Of a stretch of DNA of 64,000 nt, positions 16,064 through 25,112 are shown piece by piece. This stretch comes from an uncultured Corynebacterium sp. (GTDB taxonomy: Bacteria; Actinomycetota; Actinomycetes; Mycobacteriales; Mycobacteriaceae), in contig NZ_CAMIHZ010000001.1 of assembly GCF_946222305.1 (NCBI RefSeq), positions 62,001-126,000 on the forward strand. Reading direction: 5' to 3'. Both the position numbers and the translations under genes were made by a program. Under the pieces are notes generated by a model. That model did not search any database and had not been told where the DNA came from. It was given only the letters and a program-made list of their open reading frames with translations. Numbering within the stretch: position 1 is the stretch's first letter; the number at the start of each line of letters is the position of its first letter.

Positions 16064-18148
16064 GTGACGCTCTCCCCAGAATTGGCGGCTTTGACCGTAC
16101 GTAACTACCCAAGCGATTGGACCGAGGCGGATACCCGTGCGGTTGACTTGGCGAGGGTACTGGCCGCCGATGCAGTCGAAAACTGCGGTTCCGGCCACCC
16201 TGGCACGGCTATGAGCTTGGCACCATTGGCCTACACCCTCTACCAGCGTGTGCTGCGCCACGACCCGAAAGACACTAAGTGGGTGGGGCGCGATCGGTTC
16301 GTGCTGTCTTGTGGCCACTCTTCCCTCACGCAGTACATTCAGCTGTACCTGGGTGGTTTCGGGATGGAGCTAGAGGATCTGAAGGCCCTTCGTACTTACC
16401 ACTCCAAGACTCCCGGTCACCCTGAAGTCCACCACACCGACGGCGTGGAAATCACCACTGGTCCACTCGGCCAGGGCCTAGCTTCTTCGGTCGGTATGGC
16501 AATGGCCGCTCGCCGTGAGCGCGCCGTTTTCGATCCAGAGGCCGCCCCAGGGGAGTCTCCATTTGATCACTTCATCTACGTCATCGCATCCGATGGCGAC
16601 GTCCAGGAAGGTGTCACTAGCGAGGCATCCTCCCTGGCCGGTACCCAACAGTTGGGTAACCTGATCGTGTTTTGGGACGATAATGGCATCTCCATTGAGG
16701 ACGAAACCACGATTGCCTTCACCGAGGACGTTGTTAAGCGCTACGAGTCTTACGGTTGGCAGACGCTCGAGGTATCCGGTGAGGACGTTGAGGGGATTCT
16801 CGACGCCGTGCAACGCGCGAAGGAAGAAACCTCCAAGCCGACCTTCATTCGCCTGCGTTCTGTGATCGCCTACCCCGCACCGAATAAGATGAACACGGGC
16901 GCATCCCACGGTTCCGCCTTAGGAGCTGATGAGATCACGGGAATCAAGCGAGAGCTGGGCTTCCCCGATGAGCCGTTCCCAGTAGAGGAAGACGTAGTAC
17001 AGCACGCCCGAGACCTTGTAGACCGCGGTGCACAGGCCCACGCCGAGTGGCAGAAAGCCTTCGATGCATGGGCCGCCGCTAACCCGGAAAACAAGAAGCT
17101 CTTTGAGCGCCTCTACTCGCGTCAACTGCCAGCGGAGCTGGCCGACAAGATGCCCACGTGGGATGCCGGTGAGTCCATTGCGACGCGCAAGGCCTCCGAG
17201 GCAACCCTTCAAGTACTGGGTGCCGACCTACCAGAGCTCTGGGGTGGCTCCGCCGACCTCGCGGGATCCACGAACACCATCATCAAGGATTCCCCATCCT
17301 TCGGACCGGAGAGCATCTCCACACGCAGCTTTACGGCAGAACCAGGCGGACGAAATCTGCACTTCGGTATCCGTGAGCACGGAATGGCTGCGATCCTCAA
17401 CGGAATCGCACTGCACGGGCCAACACGCCCCTATGGTGCGACTTTCCTGCAATTCTCCGACTACGCGCGCGGTGCAGTCCGTTTGGGTGCACTGATGAAG
17501 TCCGATGTGTACCACGTGTGGACGCACGACTCGATCGGCTTGGGTGAAGATGGCCCTACCCACCAGCCAGTGGAGCACCTCGCGTCGTTGCGAGCCATCC
17601 CCCACCTGGCTGTCATTCGCCCAGCAGATGCCAACGAGACGTCCCAGGCGTGGATGGCTGCGCTAGAGGCTGAGGAAAGCCCGAAGGCCCTCATCCTCAC
17701 CCGCCAGAATGTGCCAGTGCTGGAGGGAACCAAGCAGAAGGCCGCTGAAGGCGTGCGTCGCGGCGGTTACGTCCTAGTGGAATCCTCCACTGAGACACCC
17801 GATGTGATCCTGTTGGCCACTGGTTCGGAGGTGCAGCTGGCAGTAGAGGCCGCAGAGGACTTGGAGAAGCAAGGTATCGGCGCTCGCGTAGTTTCCATGC
17901 CATGCATGGAGTGGTTCTTGGAGCAGGATGAGAGCTACATCGAGTCCGTCTTGCCAAGCTCCGTCACTGCCCGCGTTTCAGTCGAAGCTGCCGTTGCCAT
18001 GCCATGGCACCGATTCACTGGACTGAACGGGCGCAATATCTCGCTGGAACACTACGGTGCTTCTGCTGACTACAAGACGCTGTACGAGAAATTCGGCATC
18101 ACTACATCGGCTGTTGTCGAGGCTGCCAAGGAAGTTGCTGGCAAGTAG
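16064..18148 (+). CDS. tkt: transketolase
   Basis: Tkt moves two-carbon units between sugar phosphates in the non-oxidative pentose phosphate pathway. The 694-residue enzyme has the thiamine-diphosphate motif (ASDGDVQEGVTSEA... followed by DDN), the conserved CGSGHPG near residue 42, and the pyrimidine domain HDSIGLGEDGPTHQP. GTG 16064 gives MTLSPELAALTVRNYPSDW, the start expected for actinobacterial Tkt; GGAAAGG lies upstream. It heads the pentose phosphate cluster but is separated from tal by a terminator. Confidence 0.97.
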   Translation: MTLSPELAALTVRNYPSDWTEADTRAVDLARVLAADAVENCGSGHPGTAMSLAPLAYTLYQRVLRHDPKDTKWVGRDRFVLSCGHSSLTQYIQLYLGGFGMELEDLKALRTYHSKTPGHPEVHHTDGVEITTGPLGQGLASSVGMAMAARRERAVFDPEAAPGESPFDHFIYVIASDGDVQEGVTSEASSLAGTQQLGNLIVFWDDNGISIEDETTIAFTEDVVKRYESYGWQTLEVSGEDVEGILDAVQRAKEETSKPTFIRLRSVIAYPAPNKMNTGASHGSALGADEITGIKRELGFPDEPFPVEEDVVQHARDLVDRGAQAHAEWQKAFDAWAAANPENKKLFERLYSRQLPAELADKMPTWDAGESIATRKASEATLQVLGADLPELWGGSADLAGSTNTIIKDSPSFGPESISTRSFTAEPGGRNLHFGIREHGMAAILNGIALHGPTRPYGATFLQFSDYARGAVRLGALMKSDVYHVWTHDSIGLGEDGPTHQPVEHLASLRAIPHLAVIRPADANETSQAWMAALEAEESPKALILTRQNVPVLEGTKQKAAEGVRRGGYVLVESSTETPDVILLATGSEVQLAVEAAEDLEKQGIGARVVSMPCMEWFLEQDESYIESVLPSSVTARVSVEAAVAMPWHRFTGLNGRNISLEHYGASADYKTLYEKFGITTSAVVEAAKEVAGK

Positions 18149-18161
18149 CACTAGTAAGCGA

Positions 18162-18194
18162 GGACCCCGCCTCCGTACACAGCGGGGTCCTTTT
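18162..18194 (+). terminator. intrinsic terminator after tkt
   Basis: A perfect 9-bp stem GGACCCCGC / GCGGGGTCC with an 11-nt loop is followed by TTTT. It lies 13 bp after the tkt stop and should end or attenuate transcription before tal. Confidence 0.85.
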
Positions 18195-18247
18195 CCAGCT
18201 GCAGTGCAATGTTGCCACTCTAAACATTCCCACCACGCCGTAATCAC

Positions 18248-18259
18248 CACCATATGGTG
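18248..18259. promoter_or_regulatory. perfect palindrome CACCATATGGTG upstream of tal
   Basis: A 12-bp perfect palindrome in the 101-bp gap between the tkt terminator and tal, 36 nt before the tal ATG. It could be an operator for the tal-zwf-opcA-pgl unit. The binding protein is unknown. Confidence 0.3.
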
Positions 18260-18295
18260 CGTTAACACCGTCGAATGCACCGAGGAGAAGAACCC

Positions 18296-19438
18296 ATGAC
18301 TATTGACGCTTCCACCCTGAACCAAACTGGTCCTGAACCCGTACGCCGACTCCGTGAACTCGGTACGTCGGTATGGCTCGATGATTTGTCCCGCGAACGC
18401 CTACGTAGCGGCAACCTCACCGAGATTATTTCCGGTAAGGGCGTTGTCGGCGTGACAACGAATCCAGCGATCTTTGCCGCAGCCATGGGAAAGGGAACCG
18501 CCTATGACGAGCAAATCGCCCAGCTCGCTGCTGAGGGAACACCAGCAGTCAACGCTGTTTTCGCCATGGCGGCAGACGACGTTCGCGATGCCTGCGATGC
18601 TTTCGCAGAAATCTTCGAAGCAACCGATGGGCTCGACGGTCGCGTCTCCCTCGAAGTGGATCCACGGCTCGCCCACGACCGGGAAGCTACAGTAGCCCAA
18701 GCTCGCGAATTAGCAGACAAAGTCGGTCGTCCCAATGTCATGATTAAAATTCCGGCTACCGAAGAATGTCTCCCCGCGATCAGTGATGTGCTGGCTGAGG
18801 GTATCAGCGTGAATGTCACCTTGATCTTCTCCGTATCGCGGTACCGCCAAGTATGCGAGGCTTTTCTCGACGGCTTGGAAGCCGCGGAACGCAACGGCAA
18901 GGACCTCAGCGCCATTCATTCCGTGGCCAGCTTCTTTGTTTCGCGCGTGGATACGGAAGTTGACAGGCGCCTCAATGAAATCGGGCACGCCGAGCTGTGT
19001 GGCCAGGCTGCCTTGGCAAATGCACGCTTAGCATACGCCGCGTTCCAAGATGCATTGCTGGAGAACCCGCGTTGGCAGGAATTGGAAGCCAAGGGAGCTC
19101 GTGTGCAGCGGCCCTTGTGGGCGTCGACCTCTGTAAAGAACCCCGAATACCCCGATACCCTATACGTCGATGCTTTAGCTGGTCCGCAGACGGTTAACAC
19201 CATGCCGGAGGCGACATTGGATGCGGTGATTGAACACAGTGAAGCCGATGAAGATCTGCTGAGCGATAAGAAGATGCAAGCAGAGCTCGTATTCCAGCAG
19301 CTGGACGAGGCTGGAGTGGACCTGTGCGATGTGTGGCAGGTGCTGGAGCGAGAAGGTGTTCAGAAGTTCATCGACTCGTGGGAGGAACTGCTGGCGACGG
19401 TCGATGAACAGCTTAAGGCGAAGAAGGGTGAGGCATAA
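18296..19438 (+). CDS. tal: transaldolase
   Basis: The 380-residue enzyme transfers a dihydroxyacetone unit between sugar phosphates. The Schiff-base lysine lies in NVMIKIPAT, and the GVTTNPAIFAAAM motif marks the N-terminal strand. ATG 18296 is preceded by GAGGAG at 8 nt; the frame opens slightly earlier but lacks a better site. zwf begins 4 bp after the stop, so tal, zwf, opcA and pgl form an operon. Confidence 0.96.
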   Translation: MTIDASTLNQTGPEPVRRLRELGTSVWLDDLSRERLRSGNLTEIISGKGVVGVTTNPAIFAAAMGKGTAYDEQIAQLAAEGTPAVNAVFAMAADDVRDACDAFAEIFEATDGLDGRVSLEVDPRLAHDREATVAQARELADKVGRPNVMIKIPATEECLPAISDVLAEGISVNVTLIFSVSRYRQVCEAFLDGLEAAERNGKDLSAIHSVASFFVSRVDTEVDRRLNEIGHAELCGQAALANARLAYAAFQDALLENPRWQELEAKGARVQRPLWASTSVKNPEYPDTLYVDALAGPQTVNTMPEATLDAVIEHSEADEDLLSDKKMQAELVFQQLDEAGVDLCDVWQVLEREGVQKFIDSWEELLATVDEQLKAKKGEA

Positions 19439-19442
19439 GCAG

Positions 19443-21056
19443 GTGACGATTGAATCTGGAGCCAATGAGCGCGCAATCAGCGCGATGTTGACGCAGTCGC
19501 AGGACTGGGTCAATCCCCTGCGGGATGATTTAGATAAGCGACTGCCACGGATCGCCGGGCCCAGTGGCTTGGTCATCTTCGGCGTGACCGGAGACTTGGC
19601 CCGCAAGAAACTACTGCCGGCGGTCTACGACTTAGCAAACCGCGGTCTGTTGCCGCCGGGATTCAGCCTAATCGGCTACGGTCGCCGTGATTGGTCCAAA
19701 GAAGAATTTGAGGCGCAAGTTCTCGACGCGGTGAAGGAACGCGCCCGCACGCCGTGGCGTCAATCGGTGTGGGATCGACTGGCGGAGGGAATCTTCTTCG
19801 CCAAGGGCGATTTCACCACAGATGAAGCTTTCGACAACTTGGCTGCATTGACGCGAGAGATTGACGCCACCCGTGGAACCGCCGGCAACTGGGCGTTCTA
19901 CCTATCCGTTCCACCTGAGTACTTCTCCGATGTGTGCAACCAGCTGGACCGTTCAGGGTTGGCGCGTGGCGAAAAGGTAGAGTCCGCTACCGATGAGTTC
20001 CCGGCCGTACCGGGTTGGCGCCGAGTAGTTATCGAAAAACCCTTCGGCCACGATGAGCACTCTGCGCATGAACTCAACGAAATCGTCAACAAGGTTTTCC
20101 CCGAAAGCTCGGTCTTCCGAATTGACCACTACTTGGGCAAAGAAACCGTGCAGAATATCCTGGCGCTGCGCTTTGCCAACCAGCTTTTCGATCCACTGTT
20201 CAACAGCCACTACGTTGATCACGTCCAAATCACCATGGCCGAGGACATCGGTTTGGGTGGACGCGCTGGCTACTACGACGGCATTGGCGCGGCCCGCGAT
20301 GTGATCCAAAACCACTTGCTGCAATTACTGGCTCTGGTGGCGATGGAAGAACCAGTGGCTTTCAACCCCGCCGAATTGCAATCCGAGAAAATCAAGGTGC
20401 TGCGCGCCACCAAGCCCGTTGGTCCGTTCGCGCAGACTACCGCCCGTGGCCAGTACACTTCCGGTTGGCAGGGCAGCGAGCCGGTGAAGGGCCTGCGCCA
20501 AGAAGACGGCTTTGACCCCGAATCCACGACGGAAACCTATGCGGCGGCAACGTTCGAAATCAATTCCCGCCGGTGGGCCGGGGTTCCGTTCTACTTGCGC
20601 ACGGGTAAGCGTTTGGGCCGTCGCGTGACCGAGATCGCCCTCGTGTTCAAAGAGGCACCGCACTTGCCTTTCGGCTCCAATCAAACGGCATCGCAGGGCA
20701 ATAACACGCTGGTGATTCGTGTGCAGCCCGACGAAGGCGTGTTGATGCGCTTCGGCTCGAAAGTCCCGGGGTCGGCGATGGAAGTCCGCGATGTCAACAT
20801 GGACTTCAGCTACTCTGAAGCCTTCACCGAACAGTCCCCGGAGGCCTACGAGCGCCTCATTCTGGATGCCTTGCTCGATGAAGCCAGCCTGTTCCCCACC
20901 AACGATGAGGTGGAACTCTCGTGGCGCATCTTGGACCCGATCTTGGAGTACTGGTCCATGCATGGGCGCCCTGAGGACTACCCCGCCGGAACGTGGGGAC
21001 CGGAAAGCGCTGACAAGATGCTTCGCAGCACGGGCCGCGCGTGGCGCCGTCCATAG
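19443..21056 (+). CDS. zwf: glucose-6-phosphate 1-dehydrogenase
   Basis: Zwf catalyses the NADP-linked first step of the oxidative pentose phosphate pathway. The coenzyme motif GVTGDLARKKL and the active-site RIDHYLGKE are clear. GTG 19443, four bases after the tal stop, gives 537 residues (MTIESGANERAIS...); ATG 19485 is an alternative that still keeps the conserved NPLRD..DKRLPRIAGPSG. It acts with OpcA, encoded next. Confidence 0.96.
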   Translation: MTIESGANERAISAMLTQSQDWVNPLRDDLDKRLPRIAGPSGLVIFGVTGDLARKKLLPAVYDLANRGLLPPGFSLIGYGRRDWSKEEFEAQVLDAVKERARTPWRQSVWDRLAEGIFFAKGDFTTDEAFDNLAALTREIDATRGTAGNWAFYLSVPPEYFSDVCNQLDRSGLARGEKVESATDEFPAVPGWRRVVIEKPFGHDEHSAHELNEIVNKVFPESSVFRIDHYLGKETVQNILALRFANQLFDPLFNSHYVDHVQITMAEDIGLGGRAGYYDGIGAARDVIQNHLLQLLALVAMEEPVAFNPAELQSEKIKVLRATKPVGPFAQTTARGQYTSGWQGSEPVKGLRQEDGFDPESTTETYAAATFEINSRRWAGVPFYLRTGKRLGRRVTEIALVFKEAPHLPFGSNQTASQGNNTLVIRVQPDEGVLMRFGSKVPGSAMEVRDVNMDFSYSEAFTEQSPEAYERLILDALLDEASLFPTNDEVELSWRILDPILEYWSMHGRPEDYPAGTWGPESADKMLRSTGRAWRRP

Positions 21057-21086
21057 ACCCTCGGCCGGGCGAAAGGTTTAACACTC

Positions 21087-22136
21087 ATGATCATTGATCT
21101 ACCTAATACTCAAACCCACGACGTCACTCGCCGACTGCGGGAAATCCGCGATGAACGCGGACAGCTCACCAGCGGTCGTGTACTTACACTCATCGTGGTC
21201 GCAACTGATGATGACGATCTTGACGTCATCATCGAAGCCACGCACGAGGCGTCCCGTGAACACCCTGCCCGCGTGTTGCTGCTGGTCACTCACCGCAAGT
21301 CAGCAGAAGCGCGTTTGGATGCGGAGATTCGTCTGGGCGGTGACGCAGGAGCATCCGAAATCATCGTCATGCACATTCACGGCGAGCTCAGTGCCCACCG
21401 CGACTCCGTGGTTACTCCCCTATTGTTGCCAGATACACCTATCGTCGCGTGGTGGCCCACTCGGGGACCGCGCAACCCACAGTCAGACCCAATCGGCGCA
21501 CTCGCCACACGCAGGATCACCGATTCCCTGTTCGACGATGACCCAGATGCCCTCTACCGCCGCCGCATGACCTATGCCCACGGCGATTCCGACATGGCCT
21601 GGAGTCGCATCACCCTATGGCGCGGACTCCTGGCATCCCTGTTGGATCAACCCCCTCACGAGGACATTCTCGCAGCGGAAATCACCGGCCCACTGGACGA
21701 TCCCAGCGTGGATATTGCCGCCGGCTGGCTCGCCGACCGCCTTGATGTGCCGGTGACTCGCAAAGTGAGTGGCTCCCCTGCAGTGCCCCTCGACGAGGAA
21801 GGCAACCAATGTCTCGGCCTCGAATCGATCGTGCTGCGCCGCACCGATACCGATGTGAAGGTCGTTGTTTCCGGAGCACGCACCCTCGAATGCACGGTGG
21901 GCGACACCACGCGGAAAGTCACCCTTGGCCGCCGCGAACTCTACGAATGCCTCGCAGAAGAATTGCGCCACCTAGACGCCGATTACGCTTTCGGCCACGC
22001 GCTGCGGGGCCTCGCCCGCGTCAGCCGTCCACACCGTGGGCGCATGGGCAGCGAGCGCTCTCGCCTGCGCGAGTACGATCGCTGGGCAGCCGCAGACAAC
22101 GATGCACAGTTCGATGTCCAAGAATCCCGCCGCTAA
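21087..22136 (+). CDS. opcA: OpcA, glucose-6-phosphate dehydrogenase assembly protein
   Basis: The 349-residue protein matches the OpcA family that is needed for full activity of Zwf in actinobacteria and cyanobacteria. Recognisable segments are the N-terminal MIIDLPNTQTHDVTRRLREIR, and PDTPIVAWWPTRGP in the middle. It has no known catalytic residues. It follows zwf by 30 bp with a GAAAGG site and precedes pgl by 24 bp. Confidence 0.93.
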   Translation: MIIDLPNTQTHDVTRRLREIRDERGQLTSGRVLTLIVVATDDDDLDVIIEATHEASREHPARVLLLVTHRKSAEARLDAEIRLGGDAGASEIIVMHIHGELSAHRDSVVTPLLLPDTPIVAWWPTRGPRNPQSDPIGALATRRITDSLFDDDPDALYRRRMTYAHGDSDMAWSRITLWRGLLASLLDQPPHEDILAAEITGPLDDPSVDIAAGWLADRLDVPVTRKVSGSPAVPLDEEGNQCLGLESIVLRRTDTDVKVVVSGARTLECTVGDTTRKVTLGRRELYECLAEELRHLDADYAFGHALRGLARVSRPHRGRMGSERSRLREYDRWAAADNDAQFDVQESRR

Positions 22137-22160
22137 ATACACCAGAAGGAAAGTTGTCCC

Positions 22161-22943
22161 TTGCATACTTCTCCCTCCACTCCCCCTGTGAATATCCGTG
22201 ATGGATTCGCTAACCAGGACGAACTCGCTCAATCTGCGGCCCGGGAACTGGTTACCGCCATCGCTCACCTGCAGCGCACTCAACCAGAGGTGCGCTTGGT
22301 CGTCACCGGTGGTGGCGCGGGCATTGCCACGCTGCGGCACCTAGTTGAACTTGACCACGCAGCCACCCGTAGCGCTGATGACTTCCCCGTGGAACGCATC
22401 GATTGGCACCGCGTTCTCGTCTTCTTTGGTGATGAACGCTTCCTCCCCGTAGGCGATCCCGAACGTAACGATACCCAGGCCGATGAGGCGCTTCTCAATC
22501 ACGTCTCCATCCCTGCAGAACAGGTCTTTCGCTACGCTTCGCCCGAGGTTTCTTCTTTAGATGACGCCGCCACGGCCTATGCCCAGCTCGTCCGTGAGCA
22601 GGCACCCGATGGCTTCGACATCCACCTTCTGGGTATGGGTCCGGAGGGGCATATCAACTCCCTGTTCCCCCATACTCCGGAACTCTTGCAACCAGAAGAT
22701 CTCGCTGTGCCCGTCCGGGACTGCCCGAAGCCTCCGGCGGAGCGCGTTTCCCTCAGCATGGACGCCGTAAACAGCGCCGATGAAGTGTGGCTGCTCGTAT
22801 CGGGCAGTGCTAAGGCTGAAGCGGCAGCCAAGGTGGCCGCGCGAACTGATGAGGAATATCTATGGCCGGCCGCGTTGGCGTCGGGTAAAAAGAACACTCT
22901 GCTGTGGGTGGACGAGGAAGCGGCGGCTGAACTACCGAATTAA
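22161..22943 (+). CDS. pgl: 6-phosphogluconolactonase
   Basis: Pgl hydrolyses the lactone made by Zwf. The 260-residue protein has FFGDERFLPVGDPERND and LLGMGPEGHINSLFP, the conserved blocks of the DevB/Pgl family. A TTG start at 22161 is chosen because AGAAGGAAA lies about 9 nt upstream; GTG 22188 is the alternative. It closes the oxidative pentose phosphate operon and is convergent with the next gene. Confidence 0.93.
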   Translation: MHTSPSTPPVNIRDGFANQDELAQSAARELVTAIAHLQRTQPEVRLVVTGGGAGIATLRHLVELDHAATRSADDFPVERIDWHRVLVFFGDERFLPVGDPERNDTQADEALLNHVSIPAEQVFRYASPEVSSLDDAATAYAQLVREQAPDGFDIHLLGMGPEGHINSLFPHTPELLQPEDLAVPVRDCPKPPAERVSLSMDAVNSADEVWLLVSGSAKAEAAAKVAARTDEEYLWPAALASGKKNTLLWVDEEAAAELPN

Positions 22944-22970
22944 AATCCACAACGGCGGATTGAGCCGAGC

Positions 22971-23546
22971 CTAGCGCCGATAGGCGGGATCGGTGGCAAG
23001 GGCGGAATACACCGCGAGGTCGTGGTACTCATCGCGGGAGCGTTCCGCCCCTCGTGCGAAGCCTTCGAAGGTAAAATGCGCCTTCTCCGCGACCCAGCGG
23101 GAGGCCACGTTGTCCACGCGGGCGCGCAATTCGACGCGGTGAAAGCCCGCCTCGAATAGGTATCCGGCGACTAGTCGGACAGCTCGGCTCTGTAAACCGC
23201 GGCCTCTTGCCCACGGGGCGGAGTTATAGCCCAAAGAGCCCGTGTGGGAATTAATGGGATCAACCCGGAATTCGATGCTGCCGCAATAGCGGTCGCCGGA
23301 GTTGATGGGTTCAGTCAAAGCCCAGGCCACCGAACCCTGACGGTTGTTCAGATAGTTGATGAACTCCTCCGCCATTTCAATGGTGTAGTCCCTAGGGCTG
23401 GATACGGGCACGCGAGTGAACTCGACCATGCGGGCATCGACACTTTTGGATAGGTCTTTAGCATCGGTGTTGCGGAGTGGGCGTAAAGTCAACACATCAT
23501 CGGACAGGGCGACAGCCTCGATGGGGTTTGTAGCGGACGAGGTCAT
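22971..23546 (-). CDS. GNAT-family N-acetyltransferase (RimJ/RimL-like)
   Basis: The 191-residue protein has the RimL-type GNAT layout: LTLRPLRNTDAKDL near the start, the acetyl-CoA binding stretch NSAPWARGRGLQSRAVRLV, and the late block RVELRARVDNVASRWVAEKAHFTFEG. ATG 23546 is preceded by AAGGAG at 6 nt; the open frame extends to 23714, but that part lacks a site and crosses a terminator hairpin. Such enzymes acetylate ribosomal proteins, N-termini or small amines; the substrate is unknown. It lies alone between pgl and the terminator after secG. Confidence 0.85.
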   Translation of the reverse strand: MTSSATNPIEAVALSDDVLTLRPLRNTDAKDLSKSVDARMVEFTRVPVSSPRDYTIEMAEEFINYLNNRQGSVAWALTEPINSGDRYCGSIEFRVDPINSHTGSLGYNSAPWARGRGLQSRAVRLVAGYLFEAGFHRVELRARVDNVASRWVAEKAHFTFEGFARGAERSRDEYHDLAVYSALATDPAYRR

Positions 23547-23620
23547 GGTCTGCTCCTTTTGCCGGTTGTGCATCGCACAGAAGTGGGTGGGGTTCAGTTC
23601 CATCTTCCTATAAAGCGATG

Positions 23621-23656
23621 AAAAAAGTGGGATAGTTCGCGAGGAACTATCCCACT
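23621..23656 (-). terminator. intrinsic terminator downstream of secG
   Basis: A perfect 13-bp stem AGTGGGATAGTTC / GAACTATCCCACT with a 5-nt loop (23626-23656) is followed on the minus strand by TTTTTTC. It would end transcripts coming from secG or from a separate RNA in the 23660-23828 region. Confidence 0.85.
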
Positions 23657-23659
23657 GCT

Positions 23660-23828
23660 TCGCACCAACTGAGCATGCTGGAGGCACCGGGGCTGCGAGG
23701 CGGCAGATTATCAAAACTCGCTAATCTGTGATCTCAACGATAAGCTCCGGCCGGCCCTTGGTTGTGACGGGCTAGGTGGGAGACCAAAGGCCCCTTGTAG
23801 TCTCCAACCCCAGAGAGGGTAGTGAGTT
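23660..23828 (-). other. structured non-coding stretch between secG and its terminator (possible small RNA or long 3' UTR)
   Basis: About 170 bp without a credible gene but with several inverted repeats: CAGATTA/TAATCTG (23704-23710 with 23722-23728), GGAGAC/GTCTCC (23779-23784 with 23800-23805) enclosed by GGTTG/CAACC (23760-23764, 23805-23809), and GGCCGGCC-like repeats near 23747-23756. It ends in the 13-bp terminator. I could not match it to tRNA, tmRNA, SRP RNA, RNase P RNA or 6S RNA by eye. Confidence 0.35.
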
Positions 23829-24065
23829 TTACTTGCCGTAGTACAGCAGCAGGTTCAGGCCAATGATGGCCAACACCCAGATCAGAGCCGTGATGATGGT
23901 CAAGCGATCCAAGTTCTTCTCTGCCACGGTCGAGCCGGAGAGGTTGGACTGCATACCGCCACCGAACAGGCTGGACAGGCCACCGCCCTTACCCTTGTGC
24001 AAGAGCACGGACAGCCCCATGAGAAGGCTGGTGATGACCAAAATGATCTGAAGTGCGAGGATCAA
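23829..24065 (-). CDS. secG: SecG preprotein translocase subunit
   Basis: The 78-residue protein is the small SecYEG subunit. It has two membrane segments (about 3-22 and 54-75) around the conserved LLHKGKGGGLSSLFGGG loop. The start is TTG 24065, preceded by TAGGAAA. It follows tpiA; the usual corynebacterial neighbour ppc is absent between them. Confidence 0.95.
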   Translation of the reverse strand: MILALQIILVITSLLMGLSVLLHKGKGGGLSSLFGGGMQSNLSGSTVAEKNLDRLTIITALIWVLAIIGLNLLLYYGK

Positions 24066-24176
24066 TTTCCTACCCTAAATGACTGTCGTTGAAGCTGATA
24101 ACAGTGTAAATCTACCTATCGCAGCGCGGTCATGCAAAAGTGACACGCGCTGGATTTCGGCTTGCTGAGTTTCACT

Positions 24177-24201
24177 GTGCTGGATTGCCGATCGCCAGCA
24201 C
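24177..24201. terminator. weak hairpin between tpiA and secG
   Basis: A perfect 7-bp stem GTGCTGG / CCAGCAC with an 11-nt loop lies 21 bp after the tpiA stop. It lacks a T-tract, so it may be an RNA-processing or stabilising hairpin rather than a terminator. Confidence 0.35.
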
Positions 24202-24221
24202 CTCGTCAGCTCGGTGGCGGC

Positions 24222-25001
24222 TTAAGCCTTGGCTGCCGCTGCCACGAGCTTGGCGAAATCGCCTCCATCTAAGCTGGCTCCACCAACTAGGCCACCATCG
24301 ACATCTGGCTGAGACACGATCTCTGCCACCGAATCGGTCTTCACGGAACCGCCGTAGAGAATCCGGATGCCAGAAGCCACTTCTTCCCCACCGAGCTCTG
24401 CGATCAACTCGCGAATCGCCTTGCAGACTTCTTGTGCGTCCGCGGCGGATGCCACCTTCCCGGTGCCGATCGCCCAAACCGGCTCGTAAGCAATCACAGT
24501 CTTGGACAGCTCTTCGGTGCTGAGACCATCCAGGGACGCACGGGTCTGCTTCACCACATAGTCAACGTGCCCGCCAGCTTCACGAACCTCTAGGGGCTCG
24601 CCCACGCACACAATAGGGCTCATACCAGCCTTCAAGGTGGCCTTTGCCTTCCGAGCGACCAACTCATCGGACTCGTTGTGGTACTGACGGCGCTCGGAGT
24701 GCCCCACGACAACCCATCGGCAACCCAACTTGGCCAGCATGGCTGCGGAAACTTCACCAGTGTATGCACCGGATTCGTGCTCGCTGACATCCTGGGCACC
24801 GTAGGTGAACAGCATCTTCTCGCCATCAACCACAGTCTGCACGGAACGGATATCCGTGAAAGGCGGGATGAAAGCCACATCCACCTTCTCGTAGTAGTCC
24901 TTCGGCAGAGCGAAATCGAACTTCTGCACAACCTGGATCGCCTCAAGGTGGTTGAGGTTCATCTTCCAGTTACCGGCAATGAATGGGGTGCGCTGGGACA
25001 C
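24222..25001 (-). CDS. tpiA: triosephosphate isomerase
   Basis: TpiA interconverts dihydroxyacetone phosphate and glyceraldehyde 3-phosphate. The 259-residue barrel has GNWKMNL at the start, the active histidine in VVGHSERRQ, the catalytic glutamate in AYEPVWAIGTG and the phosphate loop LYGGSVKTD. GTG 25001 is preceded by AAGGAGAAC. It belongs to the gapA-pgk-tpiA unit. Confidence 0.97.
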   Translation of the reverse strand: MSQRTPFIAGNWKMNLNHLEAIQVVQKFDFALPKDYYEKVDVAFIPPFTDIRSVQTVVDGEKMLFTYGAQDVSEHESGAYTGEVSAAMLAKLGCRWVVVGHSERRQYHNESDELVARKAKATLKAGMSPIVCVGEPLEVREAGGHVDYVVKQTRASLDGLSTEELSKTVIAYEPVWAIGTGKVASAADAQEVCKAIRELIAELGGEEVASGIRILYGGSVKTDSVAEIVSQPDVDGGLVGGASLDGGDFAKLVAAAAKA

Positions 25002-25112
25002 GGGGGTTCTCCTTCAAGCGGGGATTATAAGCACCGCCGGCTGAGTCTCACTAGAAGCGACCGGCGACTTTACCTGGTTTTTCGACTGACCGAACTTCTT
25101 CGGCGCGGGGGT

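Noticed and set aside
22944..22970. Bidirectional terminator between pgl and the GNAT gene
   Set aside because: AATCC/GGATT gives only a 5-bp stem without a T-tract.
23660..23828. tRNA, tmRNA, SRP RNA or 6S RNA after secG
   Set aside because: No CCA-preceded T-arm, no tmRNA tag frame, no SRP GGUCAGG..GGAAGG core and no 6S central bubble was found; kept only as an unassigned structured stretch.
25034..25072. Hairpin CGCCGG/CCGGCG between pgk and tpiA as a terminator
   Set aside because: Only a 6-bp stem with a long loop and no U-run; too weak to call.
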